A stretch of 64,000 bases of DNA from Actinomadura pelletieri DSM 43383 (GCF_003634705.1 NZ_RBWU01000008.1:434001-498000); one strand, 5' to 3'. Numbered from the stretch's first letter, positions 39,639 through 47,729 are shown. Numbers and translations: made by a program. The notes: generated by a model from the sequence alone, not told the origin.

Positions 39639-41051
39639 ATGCAGGAGGTCGGCCCGCTCAAACGCGGCCTGGAGATCTTGGAGGTCGTCGGCCGTGCCGG
39701 GGGCCCGCTGCGTCCGGCCGACCTCGTCGCGGAGTCCGGGCTGGCCCGCTCGACCGTGGACCGCGTGCTCAGCACGTTGACGGAGACCGGCCGGCTGCGC
39801 TGGCAGGGTCGCGATGTGGTGGCCACGCCTCAGGCTATGGACGTCGGCAACCTCTATCTGTCCGGCCTCGACCCCGAAGGGCTGCTCGCGGCCCGTGTCG
39901 CGCGGCTGGCCGAAGAGCTGGGCGAGACCGTCCTGCTCGGTGTGCCCGACCGGGACGGTGTCCGCGTCGTGAGCCAGTCGCGTCCCGGCGGCTCCCTGGC
40001 GATCGCGGTCCGGGTCGGCGACCTGCTGCCCCTCGGGCCCTCACCGGACGACGAGTTCATCGAGCCGGGGCTCGTCGCGGTCACGACGTCCGTCCGGGCC
40101 GCCGCCGGGCCCCTCGTCCTGGTCGTGGTCGGCCACGCGGCGGCGTCCCTGCACGAGCGGGCCCGCCCTGCGGTCGCGGCGTGCGTCGCCGACCTGGAAC
40201 GGATTCCCACCCGACCCTCACCCCCGAACAAGTACCGCGCCAGGGGCACGGACGGCGACACGAAAGCCAGGCTGGGGGCGCAGTTCCTCCAGTCGCTCGA
40301 CCGGGGGCTGGCCGTCCTGCACGCCATCGGCACCCGGGCCGACGGGTTGACGATCTCCGAGACCGCCGCCGTGACCGGTCAGCCCCGTGCCACCGCCCGC
40401 CGCGCCCTGCTGTCGCTGACCTCGCTCGGCTACGCGCGGGAGAGCGAGGGCCGGTTCGTGCTGCTGCCACGCGTCCTCGACCTCGGATACCGGCAGGTGA
40501 GCGGGCTGTCGTTCGACGAACTGGCCCGCCCGCATCTGCGTGATCTCGTCCTGCGGGTTCATGACTCGGCCTCCGTCGTGGTGCTGGACGGCACCGACAT
40601 CCGTTATGTCGCCCGCGCGCAGGCGGTCCGGCTCATGCGGGTGGAGATCACCGTCGGCACCCGGTTCCCCGCGTACGCGACCGCGATGGGACGCGTCCTG
40701 CTCGCCGAACTGCCGCAGGACGAGGCGTCCGACCTGATCGCCCGCTCTGACCGGCGCGCCTTCACCGCCCGCACCCTGACCGCCCCCGCCGAGCTGGAAC
40801 GGGCCGTATCGATCGCACGCGACGACGGATACGCGGTCGTCGACCAGGAACTCGAGATGGGGCTCAGATCCATCGCGGTGCCGATCCATGCCGCCGGACG
40901 TACCGTCGCCGCGCTCAACATCGCCGCGCCCGCCGCCCCCGAACCGGTCGAGGCCATGCGCGATCGGCTGCTGCCCGAACTGCGCGCGACGGCCCGTGAC
41001 CTGGAGGCCGACGTGGCCGCGTTCACCCGCCACCAGCCCCTGCCGCTCTGA
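39639..41051 (+). CDS. IclR-family regulator with two tandem IclR units (PcaR-like)
   Basis: The 470-residue protein holds two IclR proteins in one chain. Unit 1 (about residues 1-190) has a helix-turn-helix GLEILEVVGRAGGPLRPADLV and SGLARSTVDRVLSTL followed by a shortened effector domain. Unit 2 (about 215-470) is complete: RGLAVLHAIGTRADGLTISETAA, GQPRATARRALLSL, then an effector domain with YVARAQ, VGTRFPAYATAMGRVLLA and DDGYAVVDQELEMGLRSIAVPI. Unit 2 resembles PcaR/PobR regulators of beta-ketoadipate genes. GGAGAG before the ATG at 39639 supports that start. It sits between the divergent CoA transferase and the maleylacetate reductase genes. Confidence 0.85.
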   Translation: MQEVGPLKRGLEILEVVGRAGGPLRPADLVAESGLARSTVDRVLSTLTETGRLRWQGRDVVATPQAMDVGNLYLSGLDPEGLLAARVARLAEELGETVLLGVPDRDGVRVVSQSRPGGSLAIAVRVGDLLPLGPSPDDEFIEPGLVAVTTSVRAAAGPLVLVVVGHAAASLHERARPAVAACVADLERIPTRPSPPNKYRARGTDGDTKARLGAQFLQSLDRGLAVLHAIGTRADGLTISETAAVTGQPRATARRALLSLTSLGYARESEGRFVLLPRVLDLGYRQVSGLSFDELARPHLRDLVLRVHDSASVVVLDGTDIRYVARAQAVRLMRVEITVGTRFPAYATAMGRVLLAELPQDEASDLIARSDRRAFTARTLTAPAELERAVSIARDDGYAVVDQELEMGLRSIAVPIHAAGRTVAALNIAAPAAPEPVEAMRDRLLPELRATARDLEADVAAFTRHQPLPL

Positions 41052-41106
41052 CCCGGCTGTACGGGTGCGTCTACCCTGATCGTTGCTGACACCGGGAGGT
41101 AGCACA

Positions 41107-42165
41107 GTGGTCACCAACGAGCCGGGCGCGCCCGTCGCCGTCCATGAGACCCTCGCCGTCCGCGTCCTGCTCGGCCGGGGCGCGTCCGACCGGATCGCCG
41201 ACGAGGCCGCGCGGCTCGACGCGCGGCGGGTGCTGCTGGTGTCGACGCCGTCCGCCGCCGCGACCGCCGACCGTGTCGCCGCGGCGCTGGGCGACCGGCT
41301 GGCGGCGCGTTTCGGACGGCCCGTGAAACACGTGCCGGTCGAGGTGACCGCGCAGGCCATGGCACTGGTCGGCGACGCCGACGCCGACTGCGTGATCGCG
41401 ATCGGCGGTGGGTCCGCGATCGGTCTCGGCAAGGCCGTCTCCCGCCGGACGGGAATCCCGCAGATCGCCGTCCCGACCACATACTCGGGTTCGGAGGCGA
41501 CCCCGACCGTGGGCGAGACGGAGAACGGCGTGAAGACCACCCACCGCGATCCGGCGCTGACACCCGGCACGATCGTCTACGACCCCGACCTCACGCTGAC
41601 CATGCCGTCCGGCCTGACCAGGACCAGCGCCGTGAACGCGCTCGCGCACGCGGTGGAGGCCCTGTGGTCGCCGGACGCCACGATGATCACCGACGCGCTG
41701 GCCACCGAGGCCGCCGAGGGCATCCTGACCGCGCTACCCGAGGTGCTCGCCGACCCGACCGGCCCGGACGCCCGCGGACGCCTCCAGTCCGCCGCATGGC
41801 TGGCCGGACTCTGCCTGTCACAGATCCGAACGGGCCTGCATCACCAACTCGCACACGTCCTCGGCGGCACATACGACCTGCCGCACGCCGAACTCCACAC
41901 GATGCTGCTCCCGCACGTGATGGCCTTCAACCTGCCATCGGCCCCCGCCGCCGCCTCCCGACTGGCGCGAATCACCGGCCGCGACCCGGTCGACGCGGTC
42001 GCCGAACTGTCCCGCGCACACAAGGGCCCGACCCGCCTGTCCGACCTGGACGTTCCGCGCGAGGATCTGCCCCGCGTCGCCGAACGTGTGGCGGCCGCCC
42101 CGTACCCGAACCCCCGCCCCCTGACCCCCAACGCGGTCGCGGACGTCCTCAACAACGCCTGGTGA
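41107..42165 (+). CDS. Maleylacetate reductase
   Basis: The 352-residue iron-type alcohol dehydrogenase-like enzyme has VIAIGGGSAIGLGKAVS (NAD-binding), IPQIAVPTTYSGSEATPTVGETENGVKTT, which is diagnostic for maleylacetate reductases, and NALAHAVEALW and LHHQLAHVLGGTYDLPHAELHTMLLPHV around the active site. It reduces (chloro)maleylacetate to 3-oxoadipate with NAD(P)H, the step before the CoA transferase encoded next door. This is typical of hydroxyquinol or resorcinol breakdown. GGGAGGT lies six bases before the GTG. Its last 60 codons recur twice downstream. Confidence 0.9.
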   Translation: MVTNEPGAPVAVHETLAVRVLLGRGASDRIADEAARLDARRVLLVSTPSAAATADRVAAALGDRLAARFGRPVKHVPVEVTAQAMALVGDADADCVIAIGGGSAIGLGKAVSRRTGIPQIAVPTTYSGSEATPTVGETENGVKTTHRDPALTPGTIVYDPDLTLTMPSGLTRTSAVNALAHAVEALWSPDATMITDALATEAAEGILTALPEVLADPTGPDARGRLQSAAWLAGLCLSQIRTGLHHQLAHVLGGTYDLPHAELHTMLLPHVMAFNLPSAPAAASRLARITGRDPVDAVAELSRAHKGPTRLSDLDVPREDLPRVAERVAAAPYPNPRPLTPNAVADVLNNAW

Positions 42166-42350
42166 CCCACCGGCCCGACGCGGTCGCTGAATTGGCCGGC
42201 GCGTACGAGGGCCCGACTCGCCTGTCCGACCTGGGCGTTCCGCGCGAGGATCTGCGTGGTGTCGCCGAACGTGTGGCGGCCGCCCCGTACCCGAACCCCC
42301 GCCCCCTGACCCCCGACGCGGTCGCGGAGGTCCTCAACAACGCCTGGTGA
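42162..42350 (+). CDS. 62-residue duplicated C-terminal fragment of maleylacetate reductase, copy 2
   Basis: A GTG at 42162 overlaps the reductase stop as GTGA and opens a 62-codon frame. It matches the last residues of the reductase: DAVAELAGAYEGPTRLSDL, REDLRGVAERVAAAPYPNP, and a final LNNAW. The overlap would allow translational coupling with the reductase. The fragment corresponds to C-terminal helices only and has no active-site residues, so it is a partial duplicate. Whether it is translated or is a gene remnant cannot be told from sequence. Confidence 0.5.
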   Translation: MTHRPDAVAELAGAYEGPTRLSDLGVPREDLRGVAERVAAAPYPNPRPLTPDAVAEVLNNAW

Positions 42351-42535
42351 CCCACCGGCCCGACGCGGTCGCTGAACTGGCCGGCGCGCACGAAAGCCCG
42401 ACTCGCCCGTCCGAGCTGGGTGTTCCGCGTGGGGATCTGCGTGGTGTCGCCGAGCGTGTGGCGGTCGCGCCGTATTCGAATTCTCGTCCGTTGACCTCTG
42501 ACGCGGTCGCGGAGGTTTTCGACAGGGTGTGGTGA
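42347..42535 (+). CDS. 62-residue duplicated C-terminal fragment of maleylacetate reductase, copy 3
   Basis: This repeats the arrangement of copy 2: GTG at 42347 overlaps the previous stop as GTGA. The 62-residue product reads DAVAELAGAHESPTRPSEL, GDLRGVAERVAVAPYSNSR and ends FDRVW. It is more diverged, with T-ending codons (TAT, TCT, AAT, CGT) unusual for this region, as if derived from another reductase gene. The protein sequence is still well kept. It is followed 50 bases later by an NTF2-like gene. Confidence 0.45.
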   Translation: MTHRPDAVAELAGAHESPTRPSELGVPRGDLRGVAERVAVAPYSNSRPLTSDAVAEVFDRVW

Positions 42536-42585
42536 CTCATGTGACGCCTTGACCTCGAGCGAGGTTGATGTTCGAGGGTGGTCCC

Positions 42586-43026
42586 ATGAGCCCAACGGTT
42601 ACCGACCAGGCGGAGATCGAGGCGATCGAGCAGTTGGTCGCCACGGTCGAGCATGCCCAGAACAACGAGCTGACCGACGAGTTCCTCGCCCTGTTCCGCG
42701 CCGATGCGATCTGGACGACCGGTGCGGGCAAACGCCTCTACGGCCTCGACGAGATCTCGGCGTTCACCCGCCAGGCGCTGCCCGGCGGGATGCGGGACAT
42801 GACGGTCACGTTCGAGATGGAACACGTGCTGTTCATCCGTCCCGACGTCGCCGCGGTCAAGCTTCGCCAGCTCTACCAGACCCCGGACGGACCCGACATC
42901 GGCACCCCGCTGTGGATCCTGGCGAAGGAGGACGGGCGGTGGCGCCTGACCGCCTGCCAGAACATGGCCGTCCCAGACGACGAGGTGGAGTCATCGGACC
43001 GTCCCATCTTTGGCTCCGCTCGGTAA
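42586..43026 (+). CDS. SgcJ/EcaC-type NTF2-like protein
   Basis: The 146-residue protein has the alpha+beta cone pattern of the SnoaL/NTF2-like superfamily: EIEAIEQLVATVEHAQNNELTDEFLALFRADAIWTTGAGKRLYGLDEISAFTRQ, then curved-sheet strands TVTFEMEHVLFIRPDVAAVKLRQ and LWILAKEDGRWRLTACQNMAV. The DGRWRLTACQN ending is typical of the SgcJ/EcaC oxidoreductase-annotated group, whose members have diverse or unknown roles. GAGGG seven bases before the ATG at 42586 sets the start. It faces the S1 protease gene across a strong terminator. Confidence 0.78.
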   Translation: MSPTVTDQAEIEAIEQLVATVEHAQNNELTDEFLALFRADAIWTTGAGKRLYGLDEISAFTRQALPGGMRDMTVTFEMEHVLFIRPDVAAVKLRQLYQTPDGPDIGTPLWILAKEDGRWRLTACQNMAVPDDEVESSDRPIFGSAR

Positions 43027-43046
43027 GCGATACCGCCCGGACACGG

Positions 43047-43080
43047 ATGTGGGGCCCCCGGTGAACCGGGAGCCCCACAT
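43047..43080. terminator. Bidirectional terminator hairpin
   Basis: ATGTGGGGC (43047-43055) pairs with GCCCCACAT (43072-43080), with an inner CCCGG-TGAA-CCGGG extension, giving a long stem with one internal mismatch. It lies between the convergent NTF2-like and protease genes and can serve both. Confidence 0.75.
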
Positions 43081-43089
43081 GCGCGGAGA

Positions 43090-44151
43090 TTACTTCAGGG
43101 TGAGGTTCTGGGTCTGCATGACCTCGTCCAGAGGCTGGTAGAACGACTCGAAGCCACTGGCGTTGCAGTTCTGGCTGCTGATGCCGGACGTCACTCCGAT
43201 GGCGATGTTGCCGCCCTGGAGCGAGCCACCGCTGTCACCGGGCTGTGCGCACGCGCTGGTCGCGATCAGTTCCCGGACCGCGCCCTGCTGGTAGTTGACG
43301 GTGCGGCCATAGCCGCGGATGGTCCCGGACGTGGTGCCGGTGGTGGAGCCCTTCTTCTGGATCTGGGTTCCGACCGCCGGCCGTCCGACCTCGGTGAGCT
43401 GGGCGTTGTCCAGCTGCACCTGGCCGGAGCTGCGGAGCGTTCCGTAGTCGTCGCCCGGGAAGCTGCTGGCCTGCCGGTTGCCGACCACCTGGCCGCTCGC
43501 GTTCGTCCACCGGGAGCCGATGGCGGTGCAGTGCCCGGCGGTGATGACGTACTCGGTGCCGCCGCCGACACCGATCGCCGACACCGAACAGCGCGAACCG
43601 CTGGTGTGGATCGCGTCGCCGGGGCCGAGCGCGATCTGCGGCGTCCCGTCCACCTGCTGGATGCGGACGGTCTCGCTCGTGGCGCGGATGCGCTTGAGCA
43701 GCGCCTTGGTGGCGGCGTCGTTGTCGCTCTTGGGAACGGTGACGATGACCGAGTTGGTCATGATGTCGACGCCCCAGGTCAGTCCGGTGGCCGCGGCGGT
43801 GCCCGCGAACCGGTCGAGCTTGTTCTTGGTGTCGGTCAACGGCTGCATGCCGTGCTTGACGATGCGGGCCTGGACCCCGGCGGCCCTGACCTTCTGGGCG
43901 GCGGCCGCGTTCGTGACGTTGATGACGAGGTCGCCGTCACCGTCGACATAGGAGCCCGCGTGCTGGTAGGAGCCAAGCTGGCCGGTGACCCGGTCGGCCA
44001 GCTCGACGAGCGGGAGGTGTGCGCGCTGGACGGTCCCGACGGGCTGCGTCCGGGCCGTTGCCGGAACGGTCCCGAACACGGGGAGCGTGATCAGCGCCGC
44101 AGCACTCAACAGTGGGGGTACCACGCGTTTGAGGTGCGTTGCACGGTTCAC
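43090..44151 (-). CDS. Secreted S1-family serine protease with alpha-lytic-type propeptide
   Basis: The GTG at 44151 (AAAGGTGG upstream) gives 353 residues. Basic residues and a hydrophobic run VVPPLLSAAALITLPVFG ending ATA form a Sec signal. Residues 40-170 are an alpha-lytic-protease-type propeptide that acts as folding helper. The mature part has catalytic His207 in YVITAGHCTAIG, Asp in GDDYGTLR and Ser307 in CAQPGDSGGSL, with Cys pairs at the expected places. It belongs with streptogrisins and should be exported and self-processed. Upstream lies a perfect 14-base palindrome. Confidence 0.9.
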   Translation of the reverse strand: MNRATHLKRVVPPLLSAAALITLPVFGTVPATARTQPVGTVQRAHLPLVELADRVTGQLGSYQHAGSYVDGDGDLVINVTNAAAAQKVRAAGVQARIVKHGMQPLTDTKNKLDRFAGTAAATGLTWGVDIMTNSVIVTVPKSDNDAATKALLKRIRATSETVRIQQVDGTPQIALGPGDAIHTSGSRCSVSAIGVGGGTEYVITAGHCTAIGSRWTNASGQVVGNRQASSFPGDDYGTLRSSGQVQLDNAQLTEVGRPAVGTQIQKKGSTTGTTSGTIRGYGRTVNYQQGAVRELIATSACAQPGDSGGSLQGGNIAIGVTSGISSQNCNASGFESFYQPLDEVMQTQNLTLK

Positions 44152-44322
44152 TTGTGTCCACCTTTCGCCACCGTTCACCTGTAGGCGCCGGCGGCATCTC
44201 GGGGGTTGGCGGGGGGCTCGCCCTGAAACACGAGAGCACGCTGGTGCGAGCCACGTGAATAAAGGCGTCGCGTGGGAGCAAGGTACTTCGAGGAAACTGT
44301 TGACGACAGATTTCAAGCCTTA

Positions 44323-44336
44323 ACTGAAATTTCAGT
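44323..44336. promoter_or_regulatory. 14-base perfect palindrome between protease and amidohydrolase
   Basis: ACTGAAATTTCAGT is a perfect 7+7 palindrome in an AT-rich island, 172 bases upstream of the protease GTG and 27 bases after the amidohydrolase stop. It could be an operator of the protease gene. Being centreless it is a weak terminator candidate. Confidence 0.4.
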
Positions 44337-44362
44337 CCATCCTGAATGGCCATGAACCGCGT

Positions 44363-45448
44363 TCACCGGGCGATGCGTGCGGCGAGGCGCGGGAAAAGGC
44401 GCCGCGCGTTGCCGTTGTCGATGGCGCGGCGAGCGCGTTCGTCGAGTACCGGGTCCAGCTCGTAGTCCTCGGTGCCACGCAGAACGTCGCCCGCCGAGAT
44501 GGCGGGCCAGTCGGTGCCGAAGAGGACGCGGTCGGCTCCGACGATGCCGAGCAGGGTCGGCGTGGCGTACGGCGACATCGGCAGCGCGGTGTCGTAGTAG
44601 AAACGTCGCAGCGTACGCCGGATCTTCTCATCGGTGGTGGGGCTGCCCTCCAGCCGGCCCCAGCGCTCGGCGCGGCCCAGCATGTACGGCAGGTACCCGC
44701 CCGCGTGCGACAGGATGACGGACACGTGACGGTACCGTTCGAGGGTTCCGGCGGCGATGAGGCTGAGCGCGGTGCGGGTGGTGTCGGCCAGGAAGTCGAC
44801 GACCCACTCGTCGATGTGCGGCACAGTGACGATGCCCTTGGGCCTGAGCGGATGGGTGAACACGACCGCGCGGCGCCGGTCGAGTTCGGCGAAGATCGGC
44901 TCGAACATCGGGTCGCCGAGGTATTTCCCGTCGGCCGAGGTGTTGAGGAGGATGCCGTCCGCGCCGAGGACGTCGAGCGCGTAGCCGATCTGCTGCACGG
45001 CGAGGTCGGGAAAGAGCATCGCCACGTTGGCGAAGAAGCCGAACCGGGTGGGATTGCTACGGACGAGCCCCGCCATCGACTCGTTGCACAGCTTGATTCC
45101 AGAGACGGCGAGTTCGCGCTTCTCCTTGAACGCTTCGGCGGGGATGGGGGCGGACGCGACTCCGGCCGCGATCTCGTTGTCCTTCATGAGGTCCAGGGCG
45201 TCCTTCAGGGTCCACTCGGCCCAGGGGGGAAGCTTGTCCTCCTCGATCAGCCTGTGCTCGATCGCCCACCTGCGCATCTCGTCCGGAACGGCGTGGTGGT
45301 GGGTGTCGATCCGGTCGGGTCGACGGTTGCGGCGGCGGCCGGGCCGCGGGCCGTCGGCGCCGGCGGGTAGAGCGGTGGCGGGTAGGGCGGCCGCGGCCAT
45401 GGTCAGGGCGGACACCTGGAGTGCGCGGCGGCGGGACGTTTCGGGCAT
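44363..45448 (-). CDS. Tat-exported amidohydrolase (amidohydrolase_2 family)
   Basis: The 361-residue protein begins with a twin-arginine signal: SRRRALQVSALTMAAAALPATALPA, cut near residue 32. The TIM-barrel hydrolase has the metal motif RIDTHHHAVPDEM, ILLNTSADG, VFTHPLRP, VILSHAGGYLPYM and LFGTDWP (catalytic Asp) in the usual order of the ACMSD/decarboxylase-like family. Export of such an enzyme is unusual, since most act in the cytosol. The ATG at 45448 has GGGAGA just upstream. It is divergent from a MarR regulator, probably its controller. Confidence 0.85.
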   Translation of the reverse strand: MPETSRRRALQVSALTMAAAALPATALPAGADGPRPGRRRNRRPDRIDTHHHAVPDEMRRWAIEHRLIEEDKLPPWAEWTLKDALDLMKDNEIAAGVASAPIPAEAFKEKRELAVSGIKLCNESMAGLVRSNPTRFGFFANVAMLFPDLAVQQIGYALDVLGADGILLNTSADGKYLGDPMFEPIFAELDRRRAVVFTHPLRPKGIVTVPHIDEWVVDFLADTTRTALSLIAAGTLERYRHVSVILSHAGGYLPYMLGRAERWGRLEGSPTTDEKIRRTLRRFYYDTALPMSPYATPTLLGIVGADRVLFGTDWPAISAGDVLRGTEDYELDPVLDERARRAIDNGNARRLFPRLAARIAR

Positions 45449-45490
45449 GGTTCTCCCCTTGCTGATCGAAGCGCCGCCCACACTTCTCTC

Positions 45491-45518
45491 TTGAGAAAGT
45501 CTCAGATGAGAGTATATC
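45491..45518. promoter_or_regulatory. MarR operator and promoter region
   Basis: TGAGA-AAG-TCTCA (45492-45504) is a perfect 5-3-5 inverted repeat. TTGAGA (45491-45496) and TATATC (45513-45518), 16 bases apart, form a plausible rightward promoter for marR, and TATACT on the minus strand (45516-45511) is a possible -10 for the amidohydrolase. MarR proteins usually bind such a site in the shared region and repress both genes until a ligand is bound. Confidence 0.5.
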
Positions 45519-45540
45519 AGGAAAGATCTATCATGAACTC

Positions 45541-46005
45541 ATGCTCGACGAACTGCTCGGACGGATGCTGTCCGAGGGCGACGACCCCGCCGTCCGGCAT
45601 GTGGGGCTCGGCATGCTGCTGGCGGTCGCGCACCACCGGAGCCGGGAGGCCATGAACGACGCGCTGCGACCCGTGGGCATCGACGTGCGCGGGCTCTCCA
45701 TGCTGTTCGCGCTGGAGCTGTACGGGCCGTCCAGCCAGCGGCGCCTCATCGACGTGACGGGCATCGACAAGTCCACCATGGTCCGGGTCGTCGACGAGCT
45801 GGAGGAGGGCGGGCTGGTCAGACGGGAGCGGGCGCCGACGGACCGGCGCGCCTACTCGATCACGATGACCGCCGACGGCGAACGGGCCCTGGCGCGGGCC
45901 CGGCGCGTCGGCGTCGAGGTGGGCGACCGGCTGTTCGGCGGCTACCGCCCGGACGAGCGGCGACAACTCGTCGACCTGCTCCGGCGGCTCGCCGAACGTG
46001 ACTGA
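45541..46005 (+). CDS. MarR-family transcriptional regulator
   Basis: The 154-residue protein has the winged helix-turn-helix of the family: LSMLFALELYGPSSQRRLIDVTGIDKSTMVRVVDELEEGGLVRRERAPTDRRAYSITMT covers helices 2-4 and the wing with the DRR tip. Helices at both ends form the dimer interface. It is divergently transcribed from the Tat amidohydrolase gene and likely represses it and itself through the dyad at 45492-45504. The inducing ligand is unknown and may be the hydrolase substrate. Confidence 0.88.
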   Translation: MLDELLGRMLSEGDDPAVRHVGLGMLLAVAHHRSREAMNDALRPVGIDVRGLSMLFALELYGPSSQRRLIDVTGIDKSTMVRVVDELEEGGLVRRERAPTDRRAYSITMTADGERALARARRVGVEVGDRLFGGYRPDERRQLVDLLRRLAERD

Positions 46006-46006
46006 G

Positions 46007-46044
46007 CCTGGACGGCGTCCGTCGACCGGACGGTGCCGTCCAGG
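46007..46044. terminator. Large hairpin terminator between convergent genes
   Basis: CCTGGACGGC (46007-46016) and GCCGTCCAGG (46035-46044) are perfect 10-base arms. The loop contains a second stem GTCCG (46017-46021) / CGGAC (46027-46031). It starts two bases after the marR stop and ends 18 bases before the stop of the convergent propeller gene. Confidence 0.75.
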
Positions 46045-46061
46045 CCACCCGAGAGGTCAGG

Positions 46062-47729
46062 TCACCCGGCCTGGGCGGGGTCGCTCCGCGCGGAGCGGAA
46101 GCGGTTGTCGAAGGGGTCGATGGCGCGGACGGAGTAGGTGTGGGTGCTGCCCGGCGCGAGGCCGGTGTCGGTGAAGGTGCGGGTCTTGAGGTCCCAGTAG
46201 GTGGACGACTCGGTCACGGTGTGGATGACGGTGTTGTCGTCGCGGATGACCTGGTAGATGAGTTGGGCGTTGTCCCTGTCCCAGGTCTGGGTCCAGTTGA
46301 CGGTGAGGGTGCCCGTGGTTCCGGCCGGCTTGGTGACCGTGGGCTTGTGGACGGGTTCGGGCGGGTTGACGTCCTTGGTGACGGCCAGCGAGCCGAAGCG
46401 GGTGAGTCCCTGCTGGGGTTGCTGGTTCACGGTGGTGAAGTCACCGCCGACCCACACGTACCTGCCGTCGTTGTCCATGGCGCGAGGGCCCTGGTTGTAG
46501 GTGGTGGCGCCGCCGTTGGTGGTGGGGAACCAGTGCAGGATCGGCGGGGTGTCGTGCTGGGGGTCGGGGTTGGTGGGTTCAGCGAGAAGCCGCTGGTAGG
46601 TGCGGTTGGGGACGTTGTCGGGGAAGCCGCCTGGCTGGGTGGAACAGTCGTGGGCGTGAGAGCCGCTGTAGAGCAGCCCGTCCAGGATGGTGAGGGCCTG
46701 CGTGGCTCCCTGGCAGTTGTCGATCCAGCGGCGGGTGCCGTCGTCGATGTTGAGGGACAGGCGGCCGTCGAAGGTGCTCTCGCCGTTGGCGGAGGCGTAG
46801 ACGGCCTCGCCGTCGGTGACCAGATCGGTCACCCAGGAGCGGCGTCTGTCGTCGAAGTACTCGACGCCGGTCTCCCAGTGCGTGCTGGTGCCGGTGGCGT
46901 CGGTGCGGACGGAGGCGAGCCCGTGCGGCCCCCTGCCGTTGACGCGGTTGAAGTCGCCGCCGAGGATGATGCGACCACCGTCCGGGGTGGGAAGCATGGC
47001 GTGCACGCTGCGGTCGGCGGTGGGCGCCCAGCCGGTGAGCGCGCCGGTCGCGGCGGTGAACGCGGCCAGGCGCTGGCGCGCGGTGCCGTCGACGGAGGTG
47101 AAGAAACCACCGGCGTAGACGGTGCCGCGGGCGACCGCGAGCGCCTTGACGCGGCTGTTGAACTCGTGCTGGAACGAGGTGAGCGTGCCGGACGGCAGCT
47201 CGAAGGACGCGATCTTGCCGCGCCGCTGGTTGTTGACCTTGGTGAAGTCGCCGCCGACGTACAGCCGGGTGCCGTCCGGTGACGGCCTGATCTCCCAGAC
47301 CGCGTCGCACGACCACTGGTTGCCGCCCAGGTCGTCGCAGTCGGGCTGCGGTGTGGTGCTGCTGAAGGGCGTGCCCTCGACCACGGGCGCCCAGGGCAGG
47401 GGCTCCCCGGTGGCCGCGTTGAAGGCGGCCAGGTTGCGGCGGACCTGCTCACGCGGGTCGCCGGGGTCGGTGCCCGGCGGGCGGATGTGGTCGAAGTTGC
47501 CACCGGCGTAAATGACGTCGCCGATGACCGCGAGCGACCACACCACACCGTCCGTCTGCCAGGTCGGCAGCGGATCGGCGGTGATCGTCACGGGTACGCC
47601 GGGCGGCGGTTTCGTGTCGGCGCCCGCGTGCGGGGCGAGCATCGTCAGCGGCAACGCCGCCAGGGCGAACAGCGCGGACAGTCTCCGCCGTAATTGCGTC
47701 GTCGGTCGTGAACGGTTGCCGTAAGCCAA
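46062..47729 (-). CDS. Secreted beta-propeller protein with C-terminal fibronectin type III domain
   Basis: TTG at 47729, seven bases after GGGAG, gives 555 residues; an in-frame ATG lies six codons earlier. A Sec signal (RRRLSALFALAALPLTMLAPHAGA) is followed by at least six repeats of the form 'YAGGNFD', 'YVGGDFTKVNN', 'YAGGFFTSVDG', 'ILGGDFNRVNG' and 'WVGGDFTTVNQ', each with a GG-x-F-xx-V core, typical of DUF5122/delta-60-type propellers. A fibronectin type III domain (about 465-555) closes the protein. It should be exported and may bind carbohydrate or protein. It is divergent from the RHS gene. Confidence 0.85.
   Translation of the reverse strand: MAYGNRSRPTTQLRRRLSALFALAALPLTMLAPHAGADTKPPPGVPVTITADPLPTWQTDGVVWSLAVIGDVIYAGGNFDHIRPPGTDPGDPREQVRRNLAAFNAATGEPLPWAPVVEGTPFSSTTPQPDCDDLGGNQWSCDAVWEIRPSPDGTRLYVGGDFTKVNNQRRGKIASFELPSGTLTSFQHEFNSRVKALAVARGTVYAGGFFTSVDGTARQRLAAFTAATGALTGWAPTADRSVHAMLPTPDGGRIILGGDFNRVNGRGPHGLASVRTDATGTSTHWETGVEYFDDRRRSWVTDLVTDGEAVYASANGESTFDGRLSLNIDDGTRRWIDNCQGATQALTILDGLLYSGSHAHDCSTQPGGFPDNVPNRTYQRLLAEPTNPDPQHDTPPILHWFPTTNGGATTYNQGPRAMDNDGRYVWVGGDFTTVNQQPQQGLTRFGSLAVTKDVNPPEPVHKPTVTKPAGTTGTLTVNWTQTWDRDNAQLIYQVIRDDNTVIHTVTESSTYWDLKTRTFTDTGLAPGSTHTYSVRAIDPFDNRFRSARSDPAQAG

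Larger units (their letters stand above)
41973..42535 (+). repeat. Three tandem copies of the 3' end of the maleylacetate reductase gene
   Basis: The segment starting CACCGGCC and ending with the TGG-TGA of the reductase appears at 41973-42165, 42168-42350 and 42353-42535. Copies 2 and 3 have a period of 185 bases; copy 1 has 10 extra bases near its start. Copies 1 and 2 are nearly identical in their last 100 bases. Copy 3 keeps the protein sequence but differs at many third positions. Because 185 is not a multiple of three, each copy lies in a different frame. Confidence 0.9.
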
